Shown piece after piece: positions 52,811 to 60,075 of a DNA stretch of 64,000 bases. The position numbers were made by a program, and so were the translations under genes. The DNA comes from Arthrobacter sp. OAP107 (GTDB lineage Bacteria > Actinomycetota > Actinomycetes > Actinomycetales > Micrococcaceae): assembly GCF_040546765.1 (NCBI RefSeq), contig NZ_JBEPOK010000001.1:3844001-3908000 (forward strand). Direction: 5' to 3'. The notes beneath the pieces are model-generated. The model worked only from the letters and a program-made list of their open reading frames with translations. It was not told the origin of the DNA and searched no databases. Position 1 is the first letter of the stretch. Every line of letters starts with the position of its first letter.

Positions 52811-52875
52811 GCAACTGACTGGCAATTGTTGTCGTTTTGAGGGCTCAAAACGACATTAAATGCGAGCTAGTTGGG
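52811..52875. repeat. 65-bp palindrome, right copy (DUF559-flanking)
   Basis: Second copy of the element at 51738-51804, with arms CAACTGACTGGCAATTG and TGCGAGCTAGTTGGG around GTCGTTTTGAG-GG-CTCAAAACGAC. Its right arm contains the purN stop codon (TAG, read leftward). Located 65 bp upstream of the DUF559 start. Confidence 0.9.
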
Positions 52876-53454
52876 AGTTTTCGCGGCGGCGTACTCAGCA
52901 GCCAGCGACGCGAGCGTGGAGACCAGGAGCCGGCGCTCCACCACCTTGATCCGCTCGTGCAGGGTTTCCTCGGTGTCGGCGTCCTCGATGGGCACGGCTT
53001 CCTGCGCGATGATGGGGCCCGTGTCCACGCCCGCGTCGGCCCAGTGCACGGTGCAGCCGGTGACCTTGACCCCGTAGGCCATGGCGTCGCGGACTCCGTG
53101 GGCGCCGGGGAAGGAGGGCAGCAGGGCGGGGTGGGTGTTGAGGTATTTTCCGTCGAAAGCGTCGATGAACTCGGGGCTCACGATCCGCATGAAGCCAGAG
53201 GACACCACCACATCCGGCTGGTACGCGGCCACAGCATCCGTCAGGGCGGCGTTCCACTCCGCACGGTCCGGGTAGGCCTTGAAGTCCACCACGAACGTGT
53301 CGATCCCGGCTGCAGCCGAACGTTCCACGCCGTAAGTTCCCGGACGGTCCGCGCCCACCGCTGCGATCTCAACATCCAGGTCCCCGGCTTGAACGGCGTC
53401 GATGACGGCCTGAAGATTGGAACCGGTTCCGGAGACGAGGACTACTATGCGCAT
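52867..53454 (-). CDS. purN: Phosphoribosylglycinamide formyltransferase
   Basis: GAR transformylase (195 aa) of purine synthesis using 10-formyl-THF. It begins RIVVLVSGTGSNLQAVIDAV and has the catalytic NTHPALLPSFPGAHGV and DTGPIIAQEAVPI motifs. TAAGCT six bases before the ATG suggests a leaderless message. Its last codons and stop (PN, then TAG) come from the palindromic element at 52811-52875, implying that the element replaced the original end of the gene. It is divergent from a small membrane protein gene with only 39 bp between start codons. Confidence 0.95.
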   Translation of the reverse strand: MRIVVLVSGTGSNLQAVIDAVQAGDLDVEIAAVGADRPGTYGVERSAAAGIDTFVVDFKAYPDRAEWNAALTDAVAAYQPDVVVSSGFMRIVSPEFIDAFDGKYLNTHPALLPSFPGAHGVRDAMAYGVKVTGCTVHWADAGVDTGPIIAQEAVPIEDADTEETLHERIKVVERRLLVSTLASLAAEYAAAKTPN

Positions 53455-53493
53455 TGCTCAAGCTTAGGCGGACGCTCGCGTAGGCTGGAAAAC
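53455..53493. promoter_or_regulatory. 39-bp divergent promoter region
   Basis: Contains TAAGCT for purN (leftward, 6 bases from its ATG) and TAGGCT for the membrane protein gene (rightward, 7 bases from its ATG). The two promoters must overlap extensively and may exclude each other. Confidence 0.6.
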
Positions 53494-53937
53494 ATGAACC
53501 CCACTCCGGGCCCGCAGGGGCCTCAGCGGACTGCGCGTCCGCTCAGCGAGGAGGCCAAGGCCTCGCTCCAGAAGACGCACACGCTGTTCCGCATGTTCAT
53601 TGTTGCGGTGCTGGGCGCGTTCTTCGTCTTCCAACTGGACCTCGCCTACCTCTGGCTCACGGCCATATTAACGGCGGCGGGCATCGTCCTGGGGATCATG
53701 GTGCTCATCCGGGCCATCCGGTTCAAGGAATCCAAACTGGTGCTGTTCGGCACCATTTCCGGTCTTGTGGTTTCGGCGGTCATGGTTCTCCTGGTCCTGA
53801 CCTCTGTGCTCTTTTTCAACCAGATCCGCGACTTCCAGCAGTGCTCCCGCCAGGCGCTGACCAGCAAGGCAAGCACGGAGTGCCGGGCCAATCTGGAGAA
53901 CTCGCTGCCCGGACCGCTGAAGCAGCCCGTGCGCTAG
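53494..53937 (+). CDS. Small conserved membrane protein
   Basis: 147-residue protein with three membrane helices (about 33-51, 54-73 and 86-109), a Pro-rich cytoplasmic N-terminus and a C-terminal tail with two cysteines (QCSRQALTSKASTECRAN) that could be disulfide-bonded outside the cell. No enzymatic motif was recognised. ATG 53494 is chosen because TAGGCT lies 7 bases upstream and the upstream in-frame sequence is antisense to purN. Function unknown. Confidence 0.8.
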   Translation: MNPTPGPQGPQRTARPLSEEAKASLQKTHTLFRMFIVAVLGAFFVFQLDLAYLWLTAILTAAGIVLGIMVLIRAIRFKESKLVLFGTISGLVVSAVMVLLVLTSVLFFNQIRDFQQCSRQALTSKASTECRANLENSLPGPLKQPVR

Positions 53938-53959
53938 AACCGGCCCAACAACCCGAAGA

Positions 53960-55297
53960 CTACTTGCTGCTCGGGGCAGTCCCCAGCTCGGCGTCCCGAA
54001 GCTGCCGGCGTTCCAGCCACGGTCCCGCCGCGTATCCAATTACGACGCCGACGCCCACTTCCGCTGCCAGCCAGACTGCCGTCCACAACGGGTCCGGGCC
54101 AATGTCCGTGAGGCGGCCGATGCCGGCCGAGCCGCGTGCCAGCCAGGCGAGTGCGGCCGCCAGCACGCCGGCTGCCGCCCCGACGATCAGCGCCAGGAAG
54201 AGGGTGGACGCCGCGGCGGTCAGCCAGCGGACGTGGAGCTTGATGGACAGCCATTCATCGAAGTGGTTTTCACCTTCGCGCAGGAACCACCAGCCGGCCA
54301 GGACCCCGGCGAGCACGGGAACCACCAGCGCCACTGGACCGAAATCGAGGGAGCCGGAAGGGATCGCCGCGAAAACCGGGATTGTGGGCAGAGGCCCGAC
54401 GGCGGTTTCCAGCGGGCCCACCTGAGAGCCGGCGCCCAGGGCGAACCCGGAGCCGGTCAGCCAGGCGAGCGCAAAGACGGCGAGGTTGGGGAGGAAGCCG
54501 AGCTGCGCAATGGTGAGCGCCGCTCCTCCCACGGGTCCGGCGTCGAGTCCTTCATAAACCGCCACCACAAGGTTCCAGTGGATGAACAGGTCCACGGCCA
54601 GCAGCGCCGAGGACATGGCGAGCGCCGCGATCACGGCCACAAAGCCCGCCTTGGCTGCCGAGGCCAGATACGACCCCGCCCACCGTGAATGCTGGCTGGT
54701 GCGGGCGATCCAGTCCACGGCGTCGACGCCGATCAGCCGGCTCCATGAACCGGCTTCCCGCCGGGCGCCGATCACCATCCCGAGGCCGAACGGAACCAGC
54801 GGCAGGAGCCCGGCCCACCAGAGGAAAACCCCAACGTCCTCGGTCCGGCAGATGAACCCCGTGGCGATGCCAAATCCCGCGTAGACCAGCCACGAGCCGA
54901 GCAGCGCCTGCCACAGCTGGTCCGTGTACGACGCCCGGGCCAGGCGCCTGCCGGCCCGCCAGGCCAGCAGGAAGGGAATGAGTGTGAGGCCCAGCGGTAG
55001 CAGCGACAGCGTGCCGGTCTCGGGCCTCGCGGCAGCGCCCTCCCCCACGGTGGTGAGATACAGGGGCACCCCGTGGATGACCAGCCACGCCTGGCCGGCG
55101 AGCCGGGCCAGTGCATCGAGGCCGGTGCTGCCGAAACCGGAGGTCGCCCACACCGCAACGATGGGGGCTATGACCACCAGCGCCGAGATGATGGCCGCCT
55201 GGGCGGACTCGAGCCCGCCCTGCAGCCACAGGGGCATGGGAAGGCCACGGTCTCCGGTCTGGTCAGCACGCAGTTTCATCGCCTCCCATCGTGCCAT
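53960..55297 (-). CDS. DUF6350-family polytopic membrane protein
   Basis: 445-residue membrane protein with about ten to twelve helices, matching the actinobacterial DUF6350 family usually encoded beside purN. Recognisable features are the first helix (IISALVVIAPIVAVWATSG), the TLSLLPLGLTLIPFLLAWRAG segment and the GFICRTEDVGVFLWWAGLLP loop. ATG 55279 is an alternative start with GGGAGG close upstream. It is encoded upstream of purN on the same strand, separated by a convergent small gene. Function not established. Confidence 0.82.
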   Translation of the reverse strand: MARWEAMKLRADQTGDRGLPMPLWLQGGLESAQAAIISALVVIAPIVAVWATSGFGSTGLDALARLAGQAWLVIHGVPLYLTTVGEGAAARPETGTLSLLPLGLTLIPFLLAWRAGRRLARASYTDQLWQALLGSWLVYAGFGIATGFICRTEDVGVFLWWAGLLPLVPFGLGMVIGARREAGSWSRLIGVDAVDWIARTSQHSRWAGSYLASAAKAGFVAVIAALAMSSALLAVDLFIHWNLVVAVYEGLDAGPVGGAALTIAQLGFLPNLAVFALAWLTGSGFALGAGSQVGPLETAVGPLPTIPVFAAIPSGSLDFGPVALVVPVLAGVLAGWWFLREGENHFDEWLSIKLHVRWLTAAASTLFLALIVGAAAGVLAAALAWLARGSAGIGRLTDIGPDPLWTAVWLAAEVGVGVVIGYAAGPWLERRQLRDAELGTAPSSK

Positions 55298-55455
55298 GCG
55301 GGGCCTCGCTCACCCGTTTTCGACAGGCTCAACGGCGCGGGAAAGTCGGACGGTCATGCGCCCGCACCGGCACATGGCCGGCCCGTCTGCGGGCGCTTTT
55401 TCGGGAGGCCCGTCGTAAAATTAGCTTGTCCGCATTCAGTGGTTGGAGGCAGAAA

Positions 55456-55917
55456 ATGACTACCGCATCCCCACATGCACACGGCGTTCACTTTGGCAGG
55501 ACTGACGTTCAGAACGCTGGCATGGGTGTAGGTATTGTCTTGATGGTGGTCGGTGTGCTGGGGTTCATCCCGGGCATCACTGCACGGTATGGCGAACTGA
55601 TGTTCCTTGGGCCTGATTCGCACGCCATGTTCCTCGGCCTGTTCCAGGTATCCATGCTGCTCAACATCGTGCAGCTGGTCATTGGCGCAACCGGCTGGGC
55701 CATGTCCCGCGGAGAGATGGGCGCCCGGAGGTTCCTCATGGGAGCCGGTGCGCTTTATCTCGTCATTAGCATCTACGGGCTCAGTGTCGGAGTGGATTCG
55801 GCGGCCAACTTCCTGTCGCTGAACATGCTGGACAGCTGGACCATGATGGTGGCTGGTGTATTGATGATTGCCGCTGGCTGGATGTTTTCACGGCATTCGG
55901 TCGCGGACAGGAAATAG
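55456..55917 (+). CDS. DUF4383-family membrane protein
   Basis: 153-residue protein with four membrane helices and short loops, matching the DUF4383 family of actinobacteria: GVGIVLMVVGVLGFIPG in helix 1, FQVSMLLNIVQLVIGATGWAM in helix 2 (first part) and a final LMIAAGWMFSRH. A His-containing N-terminus (SPHAHGVHFGRT) precedes helix 1. GGAGG lies 6 bases before the ATG and a hairpin terminator follows. Members tend to occur with stress or envelope genes; the function is unknown. Confidence 0.85.
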   Translation: MTTASPHAHGVHFGRTDVQNAGMGVGIVLMVVGVLGFIPGITARYGELMFLGPDSHAMFLGLFQVSMLLNIVQLVIGATGWAMSRGEMGARRFLMGAGALYLVISIYGLSVGVDSAANFLSLNMLDSWTMMVAGVLMIAAGWMFSRHSVADRK

Positions 55918-55988
55918 CCCGGAACGCGAACGCCGGGAACTAGGAGCCGCGAATGAATAGATATCTAATCTGAGTATTCGTACTACCG

Positions 55989-56032
55989 GTTGGTGCAGGC
56001 GGCCACGCGAATTCGTGGGCGGCTGCACCAAC
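55989..56032. terminator. Terminator after the DUF4383 gene
   Basis: Stem GTTGGTGCAG/CTGCACCAAC with inner CCACG/CGTGG, followed by TTTGTGTG. Lies before the convergent small membrane protein gene. Confidence 0.75.
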
Positions 56033-56078
56033 TTTGTGTGGGCACACTGGGGAGCATTCTTGACCGCGGACGGCCACT

Positions 56079-56270
56079 TCAGAAGCCGGTCTTGAAACGG
56101 ATCTGGGAATAGGGCTCGCTGGGCAGGTTCCCCGCAGTCCAGGGCTCCTCGGACGGTTCGCTCCGCACTTCGCCGCGCCCGTCACGCAGGACGGCCAGCA
56201 CCGTTGCCGAAATGGCAACGACGGCGATTACGGCCAGCAGCACAAGGACGACGACGATGGATCCGGACAT
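56079..56270 (-). CDS. Small single-span membrane protein
   Basis: 63-residue protein with one N-terminal helix (about residues 4-27, beginning SIVVVLVLLAVIAVVAISAT) and a short charged tail with EPSEEPWTAGNLPSEPYSQI. No ribosome site is obvious. The size and pattern resemble other actinobacterial one-helix proteins encoded near stress genes. Function unknown. Confidence 0.6.
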   Translation of the reverse strand: MSGSIVVVLVLLAVIAVVAISATVLAVLRDGRGEVRSEPSEEPWTAGNLPSEPYSQIRFKTGF

Positions 56271-56399
56271 CTCTAAAGCACCTTCTGCTTAAATTTTATT
56301 GCGATTCAACGCGCCCGCTCATGCGCGAATATTTTTCCTCTGGACGGAACGGGGCGCCGGGCATATTCTGGTCTCCCATTGCGCTGGGGGGTGATTCGA

Positions 56400-57500
56400 A
56401 TGGGCAACAGGGTGCTTTTACTGGACGCAACCGTCCTGCGCGCCCTGCTGTTGCCCGTTCTCCTGGCCCTGGCGTGGATTATTTGGGGAGCGGCATCAGC
56501 CGACGCAGCGCCCGGGGACACCGTGACGGCCGGTTCGCTTGAGACCGGATCCCTCGTCAAAACCCCGGCAGCTGCTACCCCGCAGTCGACATTGTCCGCT
56601 CCCCTGGCTTCCGCTACCTCCCGGGTTGCCCCCGTCGCCAAGCTGCTGCCGGCGGTTCCGGCACTGCCGGCAGCACCCAGCCTCCCGACTGCATTCAGCA
56701 AGCCTGTGACGACCGTCGTCGGATCCGTTACGGGCACCGCCGGCGCCGTGGTCAACGGGGCATCGACTGCGGTGACCACCGTGGCGGACACAGTGGACAA
56801 CCTGGCTGCTGCCGCGGAAGACATCGTTTCGTCGGTACCGCAACTGCCGGTGTCTCCTGCGGTGCCCGCTGTTCCTTCTCTCCCGATTCCTGCTGTGCCG
56901 GTCCCCGCGGTGCCCGTGCCGTCTGTGCCGGTGCCTGCAGTGCCGCTGCCTGCAGTGCCGCTGCCGGAACTGCCCGCAGCTCCCGTACCGGGTGTCACAT
57001 CGCCGGCGCCGGCCCCTGGCACCGGGCACAGCTCGCCAGATCTTGCCGCACCTACGAGTGATGATTCCTCCTCGGATGTTCGGCCGGGGACGACCACTCG
57101 CAAGGCGGCAGACGGGGCCCGGTCGGCAGCACCGGCCGAGACAGCAGCCACTGTCTCTCCCGCTGCTGCCGGCGGTGTTCCGCTCGCGGGCACGGGTCTC
57201 TCACTGGCCGAGCTCCAGATGACCACACCGGAGGGGCGAGAGCCGGCCGGCGCCAGCCATTCGATTCACAACAGCACAAACCTTGATGCGCTGCCCGGCG
57301 GCGGCCATCTTCTGTCCTTCGCCGTAAGCGAGGGAACGTCCGGGAACTCCTCCTCGGGCGCTGAAGGCTCTGGAGCCCAGGCCGCCGATGCAGCGGGAAG
57401 CTGGGACAGCACGCCTCTGCTCGCCGGCGCCCGGGTGCTCGATACCGCCCAGAACCTTCCCGCCGGCCCAGCCTTCGATCCGGGGTGTTCCCCCGACTGA
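56400..57500 (+). CDS. Secreted Ala/Pro/Val-rich protein ending DPGCSPD
   Basis: 366-residue exported protein, paralogous in design to the one at 36245-37426. A signal-anchor-like start (LRALLLPVLLALAWIIWGAA) is followed by an Ala/Val-rich region, a Pro-Val repeat tract (VPAVPVPSVPVPAVPLPAV around residues 165-195), a Ser/Thr-rich segment and the end GPAFDPGCSPD. A G-run ribosome site lies 8 bases before the ATG, as in the paralogue. It is followed by a gene for a tiny repeat peptide. Function unknown. Confidence 0.75.
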   Translation: MGNRVLLLDATVLRALLLPVLLALAWIIWGAASADAAPGDTVTAGSLETGSLVKTPAAATPQSTLSAPLASATSRVAPVAKLLPAVPALPAAPSLPTAFSKPVTTVVGSVTGTAGAVVNGASTAVTTVADTVDNLAAAAEDIVSSVPQLPVSPAVPAVPSLPIPAVPVPAVPVPSVPVPAVPLPAVPLPELPAAPVPGVTSPAPAPGTGHSSPDLAAPTSDDSSSDVRPGTTTRKAADGARSAAPAETAATVSPAAAGGVPLAGTGLSLAELQMTTPEGREPAGASHSIHNSTNLDALPGGGHLLSFAVSEGTSGNSSSGAEGSGAQAADAAGSWDSTPLLAGARVLDTAQNLPAGPAFDPGCSPD

Positions 57501-57588
57501 ACAGGTCAGCTCTGCCCACCTTCAGGGCAGAAAAGACCACCTGCGCAGCCCTGCGCAAGGACCATCAGTTCAGTCAGGAGAATATGTC

Positions 57589-57765
57589 ATGTCTACGCAC
57601 GCCCCGCTGTCTGCCGCCTCCCGCCCGTCCCGCCCGCAGTCCGGAGCCGTTGCCGGCCGGATCGGAAACTGGCCCGACCCCATGCGCGGCCGGATCGGAA
57701 ACTGGCCCGACCCCATGTCCGGCGTCATCGGCAACTGGCCCGACCCGATGCAGCAGCGAAGCTAG
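57589..57765 (+). CDS. 58-residue peptide with three GxIGNWPDPM repeats
   Basis: Short gene with AGGAG 8 bases before the ATG. A Ser/Pro/Arg-rich leader of 22 residues is followed by three exact 11-residue units, GRIGNWPDPMR, GRIGNWPDPMS and GVIGNWPDPMQ, then QRS. Codon use differs slightly between units 1-2 and unit 3, so the repeats are not just a recent DNA duplication. It lies 88 bases after the secreted Ala/Pro/Val-rich protein and before a terminator, probably in one transcript. It could be a multi-core peptide precursor, a signal or a binding repeat; no modifying enzyme is nearby. Confidence 0.75.
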   Translation: MSTHAPLSAASRPSRPQSGAVAGRIGNWPDPMRGRIGNWPDPMSGVIGNWPDPMQQRS

Positions 57766-57841
57766 GGATGCCCCGGCGAAGCCAGAGCGCGGTCCGGACC
57801 TGAGCCCGGACCGGCCTACGCCAACAGGGACGCCAACAGGA

Positions 57842-57872
57842 AAGTGTCGCCGCGCGCGGCGCGGCGACACTT
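57842..57872. terminator. Terminator between the repeat-peptide gene and the MarR gene
   Basis: Twelve-bp stem AAGTGTCGCCGC/GCGGCGACACTT followed by GTCCTC. A smaller hairpin (GGTCCGG/CCGGACC) lies at about 57791-57812. Confidence 0.8.
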
Positions 57873-57908
57873 GTCCTCATAAACAACTCCCCCAGCCGCG
57901 CAACAGGT

Positions 57909-58679
57909 TTACTTCGTACCGCTGTCACCGCTCCCGGCCGGCTTCTGCACTGTCTCGGCTCGGTCCTGCGGCGCCCCCGTGGCGCCCTCCCCTTTAGCCT
58001 GATCTGCCTCGGCGGCCTCTGCTTCAGGGGCCGGTGCCCGCAACGCAGGTTCTGCAGTCGTGTCCGCGCTCGGAGCCGCGTGCGCAACTTCCTTGGGCGC
58101 ACCTCGTGTGAAACCAGCCTCTGTTGGCGGGGCGCCTTCTGTCGGTGCACCTCCCGTGGGCACACCGGCTGCGGGGGAGCCTGGTTCCCTGGTGGCGTCC
58201 GCGGCTGGTTCGCCGACGACGGCTGCTGAATTCTGGTTCTTGGCCGAGCCAGGTTTGGCGCTGCCCGGAAAATAGCTGATGACGCGCGCCAACTCCCGGC
58301 CCAGGACAGTCCCCTGGACCACGTCGGGGGGCAATGCGGCCTGCTCAGCTTTCCGTGCCGCCTCCAATGCCTGGCGGCCTGCTTCCGTTATGGATACCTC
58401 GTTGTGCCTCCGGTCCAGTGAACTCGACTCACGGGCAACAAGCCCAGCCGCTTCGAGCCGCGTCAGGACCCGGCCGATGGACTGGCTGCGGACCTTGATA
58501 TCGGCGGCCAACTCTTCCTGGTTCAACGGACCGTCGAGGAGACCCTGCAGGGCGATGACTGCGGCATGCGTGAGGCCGAGTTCAGCCAGCGCCTGATCCT
58601 GCCGGCGCTGGACGAGCCTGGCGGCCATGGACAGCAGCTGGTGAGGCCCCCACTGCTCTGCGTCAGGATTCGGGACCAT
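57909..58679 (-). CDS. MarR-family regulator with long disordered tail
   Basis: 256-residue regulator. Residues about 10-140 are a MarR winged-helix domain with LNQEELAADIKVRSQSIGRVL (recognition region, first part), VARESSSLDRRHNEVSITEAG (wing) and a terminal dimerisation helix. The remaining about 110 residues are Ala/Pro/Glu/Gly-rich, probably disordered, with repeats such as GGAPTEGAPPTEAGF, and are not part of the usual family. It is the nearest regulator to the TAAGCMTGCTTA sites 1.2-1.3 kb away and a candidate to bind them; this is inference. Confidence 0.85.
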   Translation of the reverse strand: MVPNPDAEQWGPHQLLSMAARLVQRRQDQALAELGLTHAAVIALQGLLDGPLNQEELAADIKVRSQSIGRVLTRLEAAGLVARESSSLDRRHNEVSITEAGRQALEAARKAEQAALPPDVVQGTVLGRELARVISYFPGSAKPGSAKNQNSAAVVGEPAADATREPGSPAAGVPTGGAPTEGAPPTEAGFTRGAPKEVAHAAPSADTTAEPALRAPAPEAEAAEADQAKGEGATGAPQDRAETVQKPAGSGDSGTK

Positions 58680-58780
58680 CGGTTTAGACCTTCTTTCCCC
58701 TTTGAGCCCGTGCTGGCAACACCGCCAGCCGAAAATGCCGGTAACGCCGGGGCCGGAACCCGGCCCCGGCGTTCAGCACG

Positions 58781-59653
58781 TCAACGGCGGGTGTCCTCCA
58801 CACCCTCGGCCTCAATACGCTCCTTGCGGACCTGTTCGTCCACCGTCACCTCATCGGTGACCGTCTCGGTGTCCAGCCTTACCCGCTCAACCGGCACGGC
58901 CTCCTTGGCCACCACGGGACGTTCCTCGTGGAGCACTACTTCGTGTTCCTCCTCGCCGATGTCCTGCCCCCTCAGCGCGTCGTCCCGGTTTCCTTCTGTG
59001 ATCGGTTCGCGCTCCAGCCGTACTTCCTCGCGCTGTACGGGTACTGTCTGGGTTACGTTTTCGGTCACCACGTATTTGCGCAGACGTGCCCGGCCGGACG
59101 CCTGCCTTTCGGTGCCAACGTTCACGCGCTCCTCCGATCGGGTCATGGCGTCACCATCCGACAGTCCGGAGGCATCACGAGCGAGCCTGTCATCTGCCGC
59201 GCTGTAAGTTCCACCACCGCCTGCAGCAGCGAATCCTGCATCCCGCTCGGTGGCGGAAAGGCGGGCAGCGGACTGCTCGGCCGTCCGGCCGGAGCCGGCC
59301 CGGTCCCCGTTCGCCGCCTCGGTGTAAGTCACCGTTCCGTGGAGCTGGTAGTGCTCGTACAGCCGGTCCTCTTCTGAGGGGTCAAGGTGGCCCTCAGCGT
59401 CGACGCGCGGTGCATCCTTGACCTGGTCCTTGCTGTACGGGACAACGATGTCGGATCCCTCAAGCCGCGCTCCTTCGAGGGGAATGAAGGACTCCGAGGT
59501 CCCGAAAAGGCCTGTCCTTGCGGTCACCCAGGTGGGCTGTCCGTTGTCATCATCCGCGTAAACCTGGCCGAGGGAACCAATTTTGTCTCCGTCTGCGGAG
59601 AGTATGTTGCCGTTCTTGCTGAGCAGATCGTCGATGTGTTCCTTGGTGAGCAT
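58781..59653 (-). CDS. PRC-barrel and DUF2382 stress protein
   Basis: 290-residue cytoplasmic protein with an N-terminal PRC-barrel (about 10-90: DKIGSLGQVYADDDNGQPTW and SFIPLEGARLEGSDIVVPY in parts), a low-complexity linker and a C-terminal DUF2382 domain (about 175-285: VPVQREEVRLEREPITEG, HEERPVVAKEAVPVERVRL). The combination is typical of bacterial general-stress and heat-resistance proteins. ATG 59653 is fixed by AAGGAG five bases upstream. The promoter region contains two TAAGCMTGCTTA-type palindromes. Confidence 0.92.
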   Translation of the reverse strand: MLTKEHIDDLLSKNGNILSADGDKIGSLGQVYADDDNGQPTWVTARTGLFGTSESFIPLEGARLEGSDIVVPYSKDQVKDAPRVDAEGHLDPSEEDRLYEHYQLHGTVTYTEAANGDRAGSGRTAEQSAARLSATERDAGFAAAGGGGTYSAADDRLARDASGLSDGDAMTRSEERVNVGTERQASGRARLRKYVVTENVTQTVPVQREEVRLEREPITEGNRDDALRGQDIGEEEHEVVLHEERPVVAKEAVPVERVRLDTETVTDEVTVDEQVRKERIEAEGVEDTRR

Positions 59654-60075
59654 GCTGTCTCCTTGGAGTTTGACTTCGTGTTCAAATGGCTGGTCACGCT
59701 GCGGCCGACGACGGCGAACCGGCAGTTCAGGGCACACCGTCGCCGCCCTAAAGGGGCGGCTGGCGCACCCAGCCGGGCAATCGGCCGTCGCTGCCGAGAT
59801 CGATACGTCGATCTCGCACTTATACCCTAAGCATGCTTACTATCAGATTGGCAAGCCTGCTTAGCTTTTTTCTCGGGATCACTCCTTGCCGCTGCCGCCA
59901 GCCGTCAATCCCCTCTGCGGCGTCGCACCGGGAGGGCGCACCCGGGGGCGCACAAGTAAGGGTGGGAAAAAATGGCAAGGGTGCTTACTATTTATTAGTA
60001 AACATGCTTACCATTGCATGCCAGCAACGCTGGTTCCTGTACAGCAGCTGACCCTTTCGGAAAGAGAGAGCGAAG
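59654..60075. promoter_or_regulatory. 422-bp divergent regulatory region with paired palindromes
   Basis: No coding frame seen. It holds two pairs of a 12-bp palindrome: TAAGCATGCTTA (59828-59839) with CAAGCCTGCTTA (59852-59863) on the DUF2382 side, and CAAGGGTGCTTA (59976-59987) with TAAACATGCTTA (59999-60010) on the YtxH-like side. Centre-to-centre distances are 24 and 23 bp. AT-rich stretches next to them (TATACCC and TTTATTAGT) are likely promoter elements of the two divergent genes. Confidence 0.75.

Noticed and set aside
52837..53493. Rightward extension of the small membrane protein frame across purN
   Set aside because: It is antisense to purN; the ATG at 53494 with a nearby -10 box is a better start.
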